A stretch of 60,369 nt of DNA, taken from positions 123,251-183,619 of the forward strand of contig JAUJMV010000009.1 in NCBI GenBank assembly GCA_030446685.1, read 5' to 3'. The number at the start of each line of letters is the position of its first letter. The stretch's first letter is position 1. Made by a program: the position numbers and the translations under genes. Positions 1-8,925 of the stretch are shown here, piece by piece. The notes below the pieces were generated by a model that was not told the origin of the DNA, searched no databases, and worked only from the letters and a program-made list of their open reading frames with translations. The DNA is from Thermomicrobiales bacterium. GTDB taxonomy: Bacteria > Chloroflexota > Chloroflexia > Thermomicrobiales > CADCWN01.

Positions 1-189
1 GGGGGCGGGCCGTTCCGCTGGGCGGCGCGCGGCCTGGTGCTCGGGTCGCTGCTGCTGGTCCTCGCACTGATCTTCCTGCTCGAAGTGAACGCCATCCTCG
101 CGGCGCTGATCGGCTTCGGCGTCCTGCTCGTCGGCCTGCTCGTCCTCTGGGTCCTGGTGGCGCGCGGCCACATCAAAGTCAAGCTCTGA
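1..189 (+). CDS. C-terminal end of a membrane protein (partial)
   Basis: The reading frame is open from the first base to a TGA at 187-189, so only the last 62 residues are present. Two hydrophobic stretches (about residues 12-27 and 31-53) separated by a short acidic turn (LEVN) look like a transmembrane hairpin, followed by a short basic tail (RGHIKVKL). The topology suggests an integral membrane protein with a cytoplasmic C-terminus. No family can be named from so little sequence. The convergent small ORF on the other strand overlaps its stop. Confidence 0.6.
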   Translation, partial: GGGPFRWAARGLVLGSLLLVLALIFLLEVNAILAALIGFGVLLVGLLVLWVLVARGHIKVKL

Positions 190-415
190 TCGCGCCGCCC
201 CCGCCGCCGACCGGCCCCTGCTCCGCCACGTCCGCCAGGGCTCGGTCCAGATCCTCTTTCCACCGGTCGAGTACCGCGACATCACAGCGCGCGTAGCCGT
301 GCGGCGCCAGCCCCCCGAGCAGGGCCGTGGCCGCCGGGCGCGCGTCGCCCTCCGCGTCCAGCCGGTGGACCGTCCCCGGACGGCGCCGTCCCAGTGCCGC
401 GTAGTATGCCTCCAT
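179..415 (-). CDS. Small hypothetical protein (78 aa)
   Basis: A 78-residue ORF from ATG at 415, beginning MEAYYAALGRRRPGT and ending in a glycine-rich tail. The middle (DVAVLDRWKEDLDRALADVAEQ) is a plausible amphipathic helix, and the composition resembles protein more than random GC-rich frames. It lies just downstream of the lipoprotein gene in the same direction and its end overlaps the convergent membrane-protein gene by 11 bases. There is no strong ribosome binding site and no family I recognise, so it could be a chance ORF. Confidence 0.3.
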   Translation of the reverse strand: MEAYYAALGRRRPGTVHRLDAEGDARPAATALLGGLAPHGYARCDVAVLDRWKEDLDRALADVAEQGPVGGGGGAIRA

Positions 416-497
416 CGCCGGCCCCAGCCGCCCGTGCATCGCGTGATCGCCGCGCCGCCACCCGGCCGCGAGGTGCTGCTTCCCGCTTTCCTGCTCC

Positions 498-1958
498 CTA
501 CGGGCGGGCTGGTGTTGGGACTGGCCCACCCGGCCGATTGGGTCCCCCTGGCGCCGTTATCGGCCTACAAGGAACCCCTGCCGGAAAGGTTCCCGGAGAC
601 GATGTGGCGTCCGGTAGGTCCGGGTCGCCGAGGGCGCGTTTGAAACTTGCGCCGCTCGGGTCACTCATCATCGCGATCATCTCGGTGGCGTCGGCATCGT
701 ACAGATACGCCACAAAGCGCGCCGGGATTTGCGCCCCCGGTGCGAGGCTCGCTGGATGGCTGGGCCGGACGTCGAAGTCGCCGTGCAGGATCACCAGGTG
801 CAGCGGCGGCTCGCAGCCTGGGGCGAAGCTCCAACTGCCGATCCCCAGGACGCGGAGTTCAGCGGACGTCACCGGTCGTGACAGGCGGACGGTGGGTGTG
901 CCGCTCCTGATCGTCACCCGCTCCCGCGTGTAGGCCAGTGCGCGCAGGGCGAATGGGTCCGCACCCATATCGGCGCTAGCTGTAGGCGTGGGAGCGTTAG
1001 CCGTGCGTGACCGGGCCGGGGTGCCTGTGACCGCCGCACCATACCCACCCGTAAAGGCCGTAGGGACGGCGCTCGGTGACGGGGCCGGTGTCCCGCCGCT
1101 CGTCGGTTTGCTCCCGTCGGTGGTTGCGCCGAGCTCACGCGCGATGAGCGCGGCGAACTGCTCGGCGGGCATCCCGCGGACCTGCGCCGCGAAGGGGTTG
1201 TCGGGCACGGGGACGATGCGCCCGCCCGCGTCGATCTCGTAACCGCCGGTGAAGCTCTGCATGGCGAATGGGGGCAGATGCTCCATTTGGCTCACCTGGA
1301 GGAAGAGCATCGCGCGCGCGCCGGGGAGCAGGACCGGCTGATTCTCGCGGAACGCCAGCCGACCTGCGTCGAGCGAGAACGTCGAGTCGGGCTCCGGCGA
1401 GTAGCCGAGGGTGATCTGGATTTCGGTTGGGCGTGCCGTCCCCAGCCGCGCCTCGGCCGAGTCGGAAACCTTGTGGACCGCGACGATCCGCACCGTGTCC
1501 ACCGTGCCGGCTGGTGTGTAAACGACCGTCGTGACCGCCCCCTCGACCACCAGATCGGCCTGCCGGAGTGCGGCGGTGAGGGACGGCGGCCCCGGCGCGT
1601 AGGAGGCCGCGACCGGAACACGACACAGCGCCCCGGCGTCCTTGCCCGCGGCCTGGAAGTCCTCGATCCACCGCGCGCGCCGTGCCATGAAGTCGTTGAA
1701 GCCCGCCATGTACTCGGCCGATCGCTCCTCGGTGGAGCGGTTGTCGACCGTCGGGCTAGGGGGTGGCTTCGGGCCTTTCGGCGGGAACGTGCAGGGGCCG
1801 GCGGTCGCCGCCGGCCGTGGCGTCGCCAGCATCGGCGCCGTCGGGACGCCGCCGGCCTCCCCAGCTACGGGGGCGCCGCACCCCGGGAGCAGGAGCGGGA
1901 GTGCCGCCAGCAACAACCCGACCGCCCGGCGTGGGCCGCGGCCAGCTCCTGTCGTCAT
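498..1958 (-). CDS. Predicted secreted lipoprotein, unknown function
   Basis: A protein of about 486 residues. ATG at 1958 is preferred because GGAGG lies seven bases upstream. It gives a short basic N-terminus, a hydrophobic core and a lipobox ending LLLPGC near residue 26, so the mature protein should be lipid-anchored outside the membrane. A Pro/Thr/Ala-rich linker follows. Next comes a domain with the phrase ADLVVEGAVTTVVY and a second phrase GARAMLFLQV, which recur in diverged form in the broken lipoprotein at 3.7-5.2 kb. A low-complexity Thr/Pro/Ser linker (about residues 290-335) separates a C-terminal beta-rich region with one cysteine pair. Substrate and role are unknown. Confidence 0.75.
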   Translation of the reverse strand: MTTGAGRGPRRAVGLLLAALPLLLPGCGAPVAGEAGGVPTAPMLATPRPAATAGPCTFPPKGPKPPPSPTVDNRSTEERSAEYMAGFNDFMARRARWIEDFQAAGKDAGALCRVPVAASYAPGPPSLTAALRQADLVVEGAVTTVVYTPAGTVDTVRIVAVHKVSDSAEARLGTARPTEIQITLGYSPEPDSTFSLDAGRLAFRENQPVLLPGARAMLFLQVSQMEHLPPFAMQSFTGGYEIDAGGRIVPVPDNPFAAQVRGMPAEQFAALIARELGATTDGSKPTSGGTPAPSPSAVPTAFTGGYGAAVTGTPARSRTANAPTPTASADMGADPFALRALAYTRERVTIRSGTPTVRLSRPVTSAELRVLGIGSWSFAPGCEPPLHLVILHGDFDVRPSHPASLAPGAQIPARFVAYLYDADATEMIAMMSDPSGASFKRALGDPDLPDATSSPGTFPAGVPCRPITAPGGPNRPGGPVPTPARP

Positions 1959-2100
1959 CGCCATGCCTCCCCCCCGTCCCCAGCGCCCACCAGACGGCCC
2001 CAGCCGCTGGCGCCTCTGCGCCACGCTCAACGGGAGAGACGTGGCACAGCCCGGAAAGTTCTACCCCCGACGGGATCCCGTTTCCGCGCGCCTGACTGGT

Positions 2101-2380
2101 CCGCCGCTTGAGCGGTCGTCGCGATCCTCCAGCGGGCCTCACTCCGTTCGCCGCCCGGACTGGGAACACAGTTGCTGCTCTGTCATAGTAGGAGGCGAGC
2201 GCAGCGCGGCGTTTGACCCGACAGTTGCTTGGCCTCGTGCCCGCGACGATGAACCTGTCGCTCCCGCGCTGGGCTCCTGGGACGTGACCTGATAGGAGCC
2301 GGTGGCCACGTGCGTGACCCGAGAGCAGCCTGTCCGTCCCGGAGCCATGCCGTGGTGGGGCGTTACAGCGGGAGGGCGGG
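2101..2380 (+). ncRNA. Non-coding leader of IS110 element; possible bridge RNA
   Basis: The 422 bases between the lipoprotein start and the IS110 transposase hold no convincing gene. IS110-family elements are known to carry a structured bridge RNA in the non-coding end upstream of the transposase, so this leader is where one would lie. A 7-bp inverted repeat (GGCTCCT at 2272-2278, AGGAGCC at 2294-2300) with a 15-base loop is visible about 80 bases before the start codon. That this is a bridge RNA is inference. Because the transposase is broken, any RNA may be a fossil. Confidence 0.25.
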
Positions 2381-3439
2381 ATGCTGACGATCGGGGTGGA
2401 CGCGCACAAGCAGGTCAACGTGGCGGTCGCGATCGATGACGACGGCCGGGAGGTGGGGCGGTGGCGCGGGCCCAACAACGTCGCCGGCTGGCAGCACCTG
2501 GCGGCCTGGGGCGCCGGGCTGGGCGAGGCCTGCCGCTGGGGCATCGAGGGCGCGTGGAACTACGGCCGCGGCCTGGCGCAGCACCTCGTGGCGGCGGCGG
2601 CCACGGTGTACGAGGTCAACCCGCGCTGGACGGCCGCGACGCGCCGTGGGGCGCGCCAGCAGGGGAAGAGTGACCGCCTCGACGCGCGCGCGGTCGCGCT
2701 GTTCGTCTGGCGCGAGGCCGGGACGCTGCCGCCCGTCGCCGCCGACGACGACACGGCGGTCCTCGACCTGCTGGTGACCGAGCGCGAGGACATCGTCGGC
2801 GAGGCGACCCGGCTGCGCAACCAGCTCCACCAGCTCCTGCTCCAGCTCGACCCGGACTACCGGCGGCGGATCCCCAGCCTCACCGCCAAGAACGGCGTCA
2901 AGGCGGCGGCGGCGTACGCGACAGGACGACCCGCGGTCGCTGCCGCAAGAGCGCGCCGGCGCGGTCCGGCGGCTGGCGCAGCGCCTGCACCTGGCGCAGG
3001 CGCAGGCGCAGGCGCTCGCGCGGCGGATCGCGCAGCTGGCGGCGCGCGCTTCGCGCGGTTGACCGCGATCTGCGGCGTCAGCCTGCTCACCGCCGGGGCG
3101 CTGGCCGGCATCCTCGGGCCGGGCCGGCGCTTCACCAGCGACGCGCAGCTGGCGGCCTACGCCGGCGTCGCCCCGCTCGAGGCCTCCTCGGCGGGGCGCG
3201 CCCGGCACCGGCTCAACCGCGGCGGCAACCGGCGCCTGAACGCGATCCTCTACCGGATCGCGATCACCCAGGCGCGCTGCTCCCCGGCGGCGCGCCTACC
3301 TCGCGCGGCGCCTCAGCGAGGGCAAGACCAAGCGCGCGGCCCTCCGCGCCCTGAAGCGATTCATCGTGCGCGCGATCTGGCGGTGCTGGCAGGAGTGCGA
3401 CGCGCCCGGAGCGGTCGAGGTGGTGGCTCGTGCGGCGTG
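2381..3439 (+). pseudogene. IS110-family transposase, broken by frameshifts
   Basis: The N-terminus MLTIGVDAHK carries the first acidic residue of the RuvC-like DEDD domain of IS110 transposases. The frame stays good to about residue 185 (base 2930). It then continues one frame over (QDDPRSLPQERAGAV..., 2924-3060). It returns to the first frame for the C-terminal transposase_20 region (LTAICGVSLLTAGALA, RFTSDAQLAAYAGVAP, HRLNRGGNRRLN). It shifts again near 3285, where the second frame reads RAYLARRLSEGKTKRAALRA and ends at TGA 3437-3439. At least three shifts are needed, so no full enzyme can be made from this sequence. IS110 recombinases cut and join DNA guided by a bridge RNA and leave no classical terminal inverted repeats. 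Confidence 0.85.
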
Positions 3440-3480
3440 ATTATCCGGCGTGCGCCGCGCAGGGCAGCGCGCCCTTCCGG

Positions 3481-3524
3481 CCTGGCGTCGCCTACGCGGG
3501 CGCGCCCGCGTAGGCGACGCCAGG
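3481..3524. repeat. 44-bp perfect palindrome
   Basis: The 44 bases read identically on both strands, from CCTGGCGTCG to CGACGCCAGG around an AscI-like centre GGCGCGCC. It starts 42 bases after the stop of the broken IS110 transposase. As RNA it would form a 20-bp or longer hairpin with almost no loop; as DNA it could extrude a cruciform. It may mark the right end of the element, be an insertion target (some IS110 relatives prefer palindromic repeats), or act as a terminator without a T-tract. Confidence 0.9.
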
Positions 3525-3689
3525 AATAATCTCGTGTGGCCACTGGTCCCGGAGGACTGGACATAGGAGCGTTCATCGGTTTTTCACCGTTGGCGACCGC
3601 TCGGCGACCTAGTGTTCCGGGGCCATTGGGCGGCGGCCCGCGGGGAGTATGCCGCCCGCCTCTCCATCAGGGGGCACCAGGACGGGTCA

Positions 3690-5160
3690 CTCCAGCCCCG
3701 CCGCTGCACGAACTCGGCCGGGGCCGGCACGGTGTAGGGCTGGGCCGGGTCGGTGCGATCCGTCAGCGTACCCGCCGCGCGGCGGTACTCCGAGGATCAC
3801 CGCCGGCCCGTTGTCGAACGGGTCCTCGGCCGAGCGGAAATAGATGATGATCTGATCGTGCTGCTCTGGTCCGCTCCGCGGCGCGTCGGGCACGCCGGGG
3901 AGCACAGTCAGCGGCCGGTCGAGGGTGCCGACGAGCGCCGCGATCTGCGCGGGGTCGGTGACGGTGTCGCGGCCGGGCGGGATGGTCGGGCTCTTCAGGA
4001 AGAGCGCGCGCGTCCCCGCCGACCGGCGCTCGCGGACGAGTGTTGATCTGCCGCCCCGCCGGGACGCGCGGCGTCGGCGTGGGCGCGGGGTCGGCGAGGG
4101 CGCGGGGGTCGGCGCCGGGCCGTGCGGGTCGAGGGGCGTCACGCCCGTGAAGGTCTCGGCCAGCCCGGACAGGAAGCGGTCCAGCGGCACCCGCTCGCCG
4201 TCGGCGTCCGCCCCCAGGGGGAGCACCTGCCCACGCTCGACGGCATACGCGCGGCCCGGCCAGAGGTGATAGTAGTCGCCCGGCGGTATGCTGCCCCCGG
4301 CCCGCCGCGCGCCCACTGGCCGGGTGCCAGCAGGAGGATCACCGCGCCGCCGGGCGCGAGGGGATCACGCCGCCACCGGCGGTCGCCGACGACCGCGCGC
4401 CGCTCGTGCCGCCCACCTGCCGCACCTCGATCGTGGTGCCGGGGGGGATGCCGCCCTGGAGGGTGCGCTCCACCGCGATCGTCGCCGGGGTGTAGATGGT
4501 CGCATGGACGTAGTCGGGGGCCGACGGCTGCTGCCCCGGGGGCGGGGCCACCCCGGCCGGCGTCGCCCCGCGCCCCGCCCCCCCGCTCGCCCCGGCCCCC
4601 TGCACCACGGGGTGGCGGTCGCGCCCCCCGGGGCGGTCCGCCGCCCGCAAGACGGCGCCGCGCCCGGGCGCGCGCTCGGCGAGCCGCCGGTCGACCGGCT
4701 GGCCAACCACGTCGTGGATCGCGGTGCCGGCCGGGACGAGCCCGTTGGACTGCCAGCGCTAGAAGGTCGTGTCGATCGGCTGGCCGGCCTGCAGGCCGTC
4801 GGCCGCGTCGGCGCGACCGACGCCGAGCTGCCAGTAGACCCGCCCCCAGTAGTAGAAGATGGGGCCGCGCGCCGCCGACACGCTCGCGCCCACCGGGCTG
4901 CCGACGGGGGCGGCAGTTGGTGCCTCCGCGGTCACCACGGCACGCGGCGGCGGACTGGGACTCGCGATCGGGGCGCGCGTGCCGCAGGCGCTCAGTAGGA
5001 GCCCCAGTGCGACCGGCAGGACACGGGCGTACCGGCGACGGGCGGTGCCGGACGACCGTGCGGCCGGCGCGTCCCCGTGCGTCCTGCCGCCCCAGCCGCC
5101 GCCCGGACGCGCTTGGTCCAGCGCGCTGCCGTGCCGCCGGCCGTCGGATCGTCCGCGCAT
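3690..5160 (-). pseudogene. Decayed lipoprotein gene, relative of the one at 0.5-2.0 kb
   Basis: ATG at 5160 has GGGAGG seven bases upstream and opens a signal peptide with a good lipobox (LLLSAC). The frame meets an in-frame amber stop at 4759-4761 and then continues in the same frame (RWQSNGLVPAGTAIHDVVG) to about 4340. It continues two shifts later as GAVILLLAPGQW and GGSIPPGDYYHLWPGR, then as LDRFLSGLAETFTGV. Near 3.75 kb it shifts again, where one frame reads TDPAQPYTVPAPAEFVQRRG. The order of elements (VHATIYTPATIAVERTLQ, then AVILLLAPGQ, then a Phe/Leu helix) parallels the intact lipoprotein. One nonsense codon plus at least three shifts make it a pseudogene unless the assembly is poor. 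Confidence 0.7.
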
Positions 5161-5720
5161 CGGTCTCCCTCCCCTCGCGCCGCAGCCCGCCTGTCTTGTG
5201 GGGAGCAACGCGACGGTGACGACGAAAGTTCCAACCGTCCCGGCAACGCGCTCGTGGAGGGCGCCCTCCCGCCCCAGGCGTCCCCAGATCCTCCTCGACC
5301 CGCCGCAGGAACACGGCATTGATGGGGACGACGATCGGCGACAGCGACATCAAGAGCGCCGACCCCGGCGGGCGCCACTCGACGCCGAATCGCGGGTGCC
5401 GGCACTTCTCGCCCGGCGGGGCGTATGCGTACACTGGCGAGGCAGCGTACAGCCGGTGGCGGATAAGGCGCAGTTCTCCCACTCGTTATCAGGCTCTCGG
5501 CCCGCTCGGGGCTCGGGGCATCAAGAGCGGGACAGCGCCGGCAGCCGTCCGCACAGCGGCAGGGCACACCATCGCGAACGTCTCGCCCCGACTGCGCAGC
5601 GTCCGCAGCAGCGTAGTCTTTCCCACCTCCTGCCTCGCAGCCGCTAACCTATCCGGCCTGGCCCCGCCCAGCAAGCGCCGGGTTTTCGCGAAGGCGGAGC
5701 GGACACCTTGCCCGCAGCCC
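5161..5720. other. Gap of 560 bases without a convincing gene
   Basis: No frame here has good start, length and composition together. On the minus strand the stretch 5270-5480 contains a gene-like phrase (SPIVVPINAVFLRRVEEDL) that could be the remnant of a small gene, but it has no clean start or stop. The rest holds the leader of the decayed lipoprotein gene and the downstream region of the DUF4349 gene. Confidence 0.5.
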
Positions 5721-6731
5721 TCAGTCGCCCGCCGCTGCCGTCGGGGCGCCGCCGCGCGTGCGCCGCCGCGCGACCCGCAGCGCCAGCCAGCCGAGCAGCG
5801 CCAGCGGCAGCAGCCACCACGAGAAGACGACCACGCTGACCACCACCGTCGCCACCCCCTGCAGGACGCGCAGCGAGGCGTCCCAGGCGGTGGCGGCCAC
5901 CCGCGAGAGGCGCCATTCCGCCACCGGCTCCTCCCCGGGCCGCGCCCCCGGCCCCGCCGCCACCGGCGTCTCCAGGTGGATCGTGATGGTGGACATCGCC
6001 GCGCGGCGATCGAGGAAGTTCGCGCGCCCCTGCAAGCGATCGATCTGCCCGCGGACGTTGGTGATCTCGCGCTGCACCGCCAGCACGTCCTCCGTCCGCG
6101 TCGCCTTCTCCAACAGGCCCCGCAACTGCCGCTCGGTCGCCTCCAGCGTCGCGATCTGCGCCTTGACGTCGACGTATTCCTCGGAGACATCCTGGCTGTC
6201 GGTCTTGTCGGTCGTGCGGTCCTCGACCCCGTCCATCTCGCGCAGCGCCGCCATCGCCCGGTCGAACTGGCCGCTCTCCACCTGGATCACCAGGTCGGCG
6301 ACCCGCCGCTCGCCGCTCTTGTTGTTGGTCGCCTGCCGCACATCGCCGCCGTGCCGCAGCGCGATCCCGCCGATCTGATTGACCGCGCTGTCCACGTCCC
6401 GCACGACCAGGCTCAGCGTCCCGTTCTTGATCACCATCTTCGGCACGTCCGGAACTTGGGGGTTTTGCGGCTGCCCCGCGTTCGCCCCCCCGGCCGGAGC
6501 GGTCGCCGCCGCGGTCGCGCGGGCCGCGGGGGCGGCGGCCGTGACGGCCCCACCACTGCTCTGCGCCGCCATCCCGCCGGCCGCCCCGCGCGAGGCGGCG
6601 TGGGTCGGCGCCGGCGCGCTGCCCCCGCAGGCGATCAGGGCGACCGCCAGCAGCCCGCCGAGCGCGGCGAGCGCGGCCAGGCGCGAGACGCCGAACCGGG
6701 AGAACACGATCGGCCACCGCGAACGCTCCAT
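5721..6731 (-). CDS. DUF4349-domain lipoprotein
   Basis: 336 residues from ATG at 6731, which has AGGAGGG eight bases upstream. The N-terminus has a signal peptide with lipobox VALIAC (cysteine near residue 26), then an Ala/Gly/Pro-rich linker. The DUF4349 domain spans about residues 95-320: KMVIKNGTLSLVVRDVDSA, then GGDVRQATNNKSGERRVADL, a coiled-coil stretch (ATERQLRGLLEKATRTEDVLAV) and TITIHLETP. It ends with a transmembrane helix (VVVSVVVFSWWLLPLALLGWL) and a basic tail, the normal architecture of the family. Function is not established; the domain is extracytoplasmic. It is a single gene with no obvious operon partner. Confidence 0.88.
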   Translation of the reverse strand: MERSRWPIVFSRFGVSRLAALAALGGLLAVALIACGGSAPAPTHAASRGAAGGMAAQSSGGAVTAAAPAARATAAATAPAGGANAGQPQNPQVPDVPKMVIKNGTLSLVVRDVDSAVNQIGGIALRHGGDVRQATNNKSGERRVADLVIQVESGQFDRAMAALREMDGVEDRTTDKTDSQDVSEEYVDVKAQIATLEATERQLRGLLEKATRTEDVLAVQREITNVRGQIDRLQGRANFLDRRAAMSTITIHLETPVAAGPGARPGEEPVAEWRLSRVAATAWDASLRVLQGVATVVVSVVVFSWWLLPLALLGWLALRVARRRTRGGAPTAAAGD

Positions 6732-7365
6732 CGCCGCTCCCTCCTTCTGCCGCGCCCTGTCCCCGCCGCGAGGGCAAGCCGGATCCGTACCCTGTCGGCG
6801 GTGGGTCTGCCGGTCGGCCACATCTGTCGTGGGTCGCTCTGGGGAGAGTAACGTCCGCTTCCGGCGGAAAGTTCCACGCCCGACCACCGGCCTGGGGGCG
6901 CCGCATCAGGGCGCGGGGCCGCCCCCCGTGGCACTCCCCCGCCCCCCGCCGGGGTCCGTCCCGATAGAGGCCGCCGCGGCCTCCCCGGCCCGGCCCGGCC
7001 GCGAGACCGCCCCCGGACCCACTACTCGCGCGGAGGCGAAAATGACGAAACGAGACCCGTCCCAGCCCCTCATTTTTGGCGGCACGACAGGCAAAACTGC
7101 CCGCCGGGACTCGTCGGCGGCGCCCCCCAATCCTCCCCAAAAAGCCGCAAAACACCCCCAACCCCCCGGACCGGCCCCGCGAGCGAGTTCGGAGTCGGCT
7201 GGCCGGCTAGCCGGGCTGACCCGCCAATGGGGGGCGGCGTCCGGCCCTCTCTCCGCCTACCCGTCTACCCGCCTACCCGCCTGCGAACACGCCCGGCCCT
7301 CCCACCCGGCGCCCGTGCTACAATGCGCCGGCTACAACCGGCATAGAGCGAGAAAGGGGCGACGG
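6732..7365. other. Intergenic region upstream of the M28 peptidase, with octamer repeats
   Basis: 634 bases between divergent genes with no supported coding sequence; a long plus-strand frame runs through it but has low-complexity Pro/Arg composition. It contains four tandem copies of an octamer close to CCGCCTAC at 7253-7284. No clear sigma-70 promoter could be picked out, though both neighbours must be transcribed from here. Confidence 0.5.
7253..7284 (+). repeat. Octamer tandem repeat, four copies
   Basis: Four consecutive octamers (CCGCCTAC, CCGTCTAC, CCGCCTAC, CCGCCTGC) lie about 80 bases before the M28 peptidase start. Unlike the heptamer arrays elsewhere in the window, the period is eight. 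Confidence 0.75.
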
Positions 7366-8787
7366 ATGACCTGGGTGACCGACACCAACACCGACCTCGA
7401 GCGCCAGCTCATCGCCGATATCTGGACCAGCGAGGAGCCCTACCTGAACCTGCTCGAACTCTGCGACGGGATCGGCAACCGCTGGGCCGGCAGCGAGAGC
7501 GAGCGCCGCGCCGCCGAGTTCCTCCGCGCCAAGCTCGACGCCTACGGCCTGGCGAACGTCCGGCTGGAGCCCGTCAGTTTCGGCGCCTGGGAGCGCGGCG
7601 AGGCGGTCCTGCTGATGACCGCCCCGGTCGAAAAGAGCTTCTCCTGCGTCGCCCTCCCCTACTGCCCCGCCGGCGAGGTCGAGGCCGAGCTGATCGACGT
7701 CGGCGAGGGCGAGGAGGACGATTTCGCCCGCCTCGGCGACGCCGTGCGCGGCCGGATCGCCGTCTGCGCCGCCGAGACCAACCCGGTCGGCCGCTCCGCC
7801 GGCAAGCTCAGCCACCGCACCGACAAGCTCCGCCGCGCGGTCGACGCCGGCGCCGCCGCCTTCATCTTCGTCAACCAGAACCCCGGCCTGCTGCACATCA
7901 CCGGCGGCATCGCCGGGCCGGGCGGCGAGCCCGCCCCGATCATCGGCGTCGGCGTCTCCTGGGAGACCGGCTCCGCCATCCTCCGCCTCGCCGCCCGCGG
8001 CGGCGGCCCCGCCCGCCTCCGCCTCAAGACCGGCGGGCGCTTCTTCACCGCCACCGCCCACAACGTCGTCGGCGAGATCCCCGGCGCGACCCGCCCGGAC
8101 GAGCTCGTCCTCGCCGGCGCGCACTACGACGGCCACGACATCTCCCAGGGCGCGCTCGACGACGGCGCCGGCACGGTCGTCTGCCTGGAGGCCGCCCGCG
8201 TCCTCGCCGCCCTGCCGCGCGACCGCATCGCCCGCACCCTCCGCTTCGTCCTCTTCTGCGCCGAGGAGGTCGGCCTCTTCGGCTCCTGGGCCTACACCGC
8301 CGCCCACGAGGACGAGGCCGCGCGCACCCGCTTCGTCCTCAACCTCGACACCGCCGGCCGCGGCCGCGGCGGCTCCGAGGCCCTGACCCTCACCGGCGCC
8401 CCCGACCTCGTCGACTACTTCCGCGCCCACGGCGGCGCCGCCAAGTACGACTACCCGGTGCGCCACAACTTCAACGCCCACTCCGACCACTTCCCCTACG
8501 CCCTGCGCGGCATCCCCACCGGCACCCTCAGCAGCCCCGACGACAAGTCCACCCTCGTCGGCCGCGGCTGGGGCCACACCGAGGCCGACACGGTCGACAA
8601 GGCGTCGCTGCGCGGCCTCCAGATGGCCGCGATGACCGCCGCGCGCATCCTCCTCCAGGTCGCCCAGGACGACGACTTCCCCGGCCGGCGGCGCGGCCGC
8701 GACGAAGTCCTGGCCCAGGTCCGCGAGGCCGGGCTGGAGGACCCGCTGCGCCGCGCCGGCCGGCTCGACCTGATCGGCGGGCGCTGA
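7366..8787 (+). CDS. M28-family zinc aminopeptidase
   Basis: 473 residues. ATG at 7366 follows AAGGGG and starts exactly where homology-like sequence begins. M28 peptidases remove N-terminal residues using two zinc ions. The ligands are visible in order: H253-x-D255 in HYDGHD, bridging D266 in LDDGAG, the general base pair E300-E301 in FCAEEVGLFG, D328 in LNLDTAG and H404 in WGHTEAD. An inserted PA-like segment (about residues 110-215, GRIAVCAAETNP...) precedes the catalytic core, as in many family members. There is no signal peptide, so it is probably cytoplasmic. The next gene, a PepF-like oligopeptidase 138 bases downstream, suggests a joint role in peptide breakdown. Confidence 0.9.
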   Translation: MTWVTDTNTDLERQLIADIWTSEEPYLNLLELCDGIGNRWAGSESERRAAEFLRAKLDAYGLANVRLEPVSFGAWERGEAVLLMTAPVEKSFSCVALPYCPAGEVEAELIDVGEGEEDDFARLGDAVRGRIAVCAAETNPVGRSAGKLSHRTDKLRRAVDAGAAAFIFVNQNPGLLHITGGIAGPGGEPAPIIGVGVSWETGSAILRLAARGGGPARLRLKTGGRFFTATAHNVVGEIPGATRPDELVLAGAHYDGHDISQGALDDGAGTVVCLEAARVLAALPRDRIARTLRFVLFCAEEVGLFGSWAYTAAHEDEAARTRFVLNLDTAGRGRGGSEALTLTGAPDLVDYFRAHGGAAKYDYPVRHNFNAHSDHFPYALRGIPTGTLSSPDDKSTLVGRGWGHTEADTVDKASLRGLQMAAMTAARILLQVAQDDDFPGRRRGRDEVLAQVREAGLEDPLRRAGRLDLIGGR

Positions 8788-8925
8788 CGTCAGACTGGCC
8801 GGCCGGCGCACCCGTCCCACGCTCGGGATCGGCGCCCGGTGCTCGTGTCGTGGCTGCCGCGCGCCCATTCGCCCGGCAGCCGGGCGACGGTCGAACCCGC
8901 GAACCGTCAACCGAGGAGGAGTCCG

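Noticed and set aside
5319..6851. Plus-strand ORF of 510 aa over the DUF4349 gene
   Set aside because: Shadow frame; no start signal and low-complexity composition.
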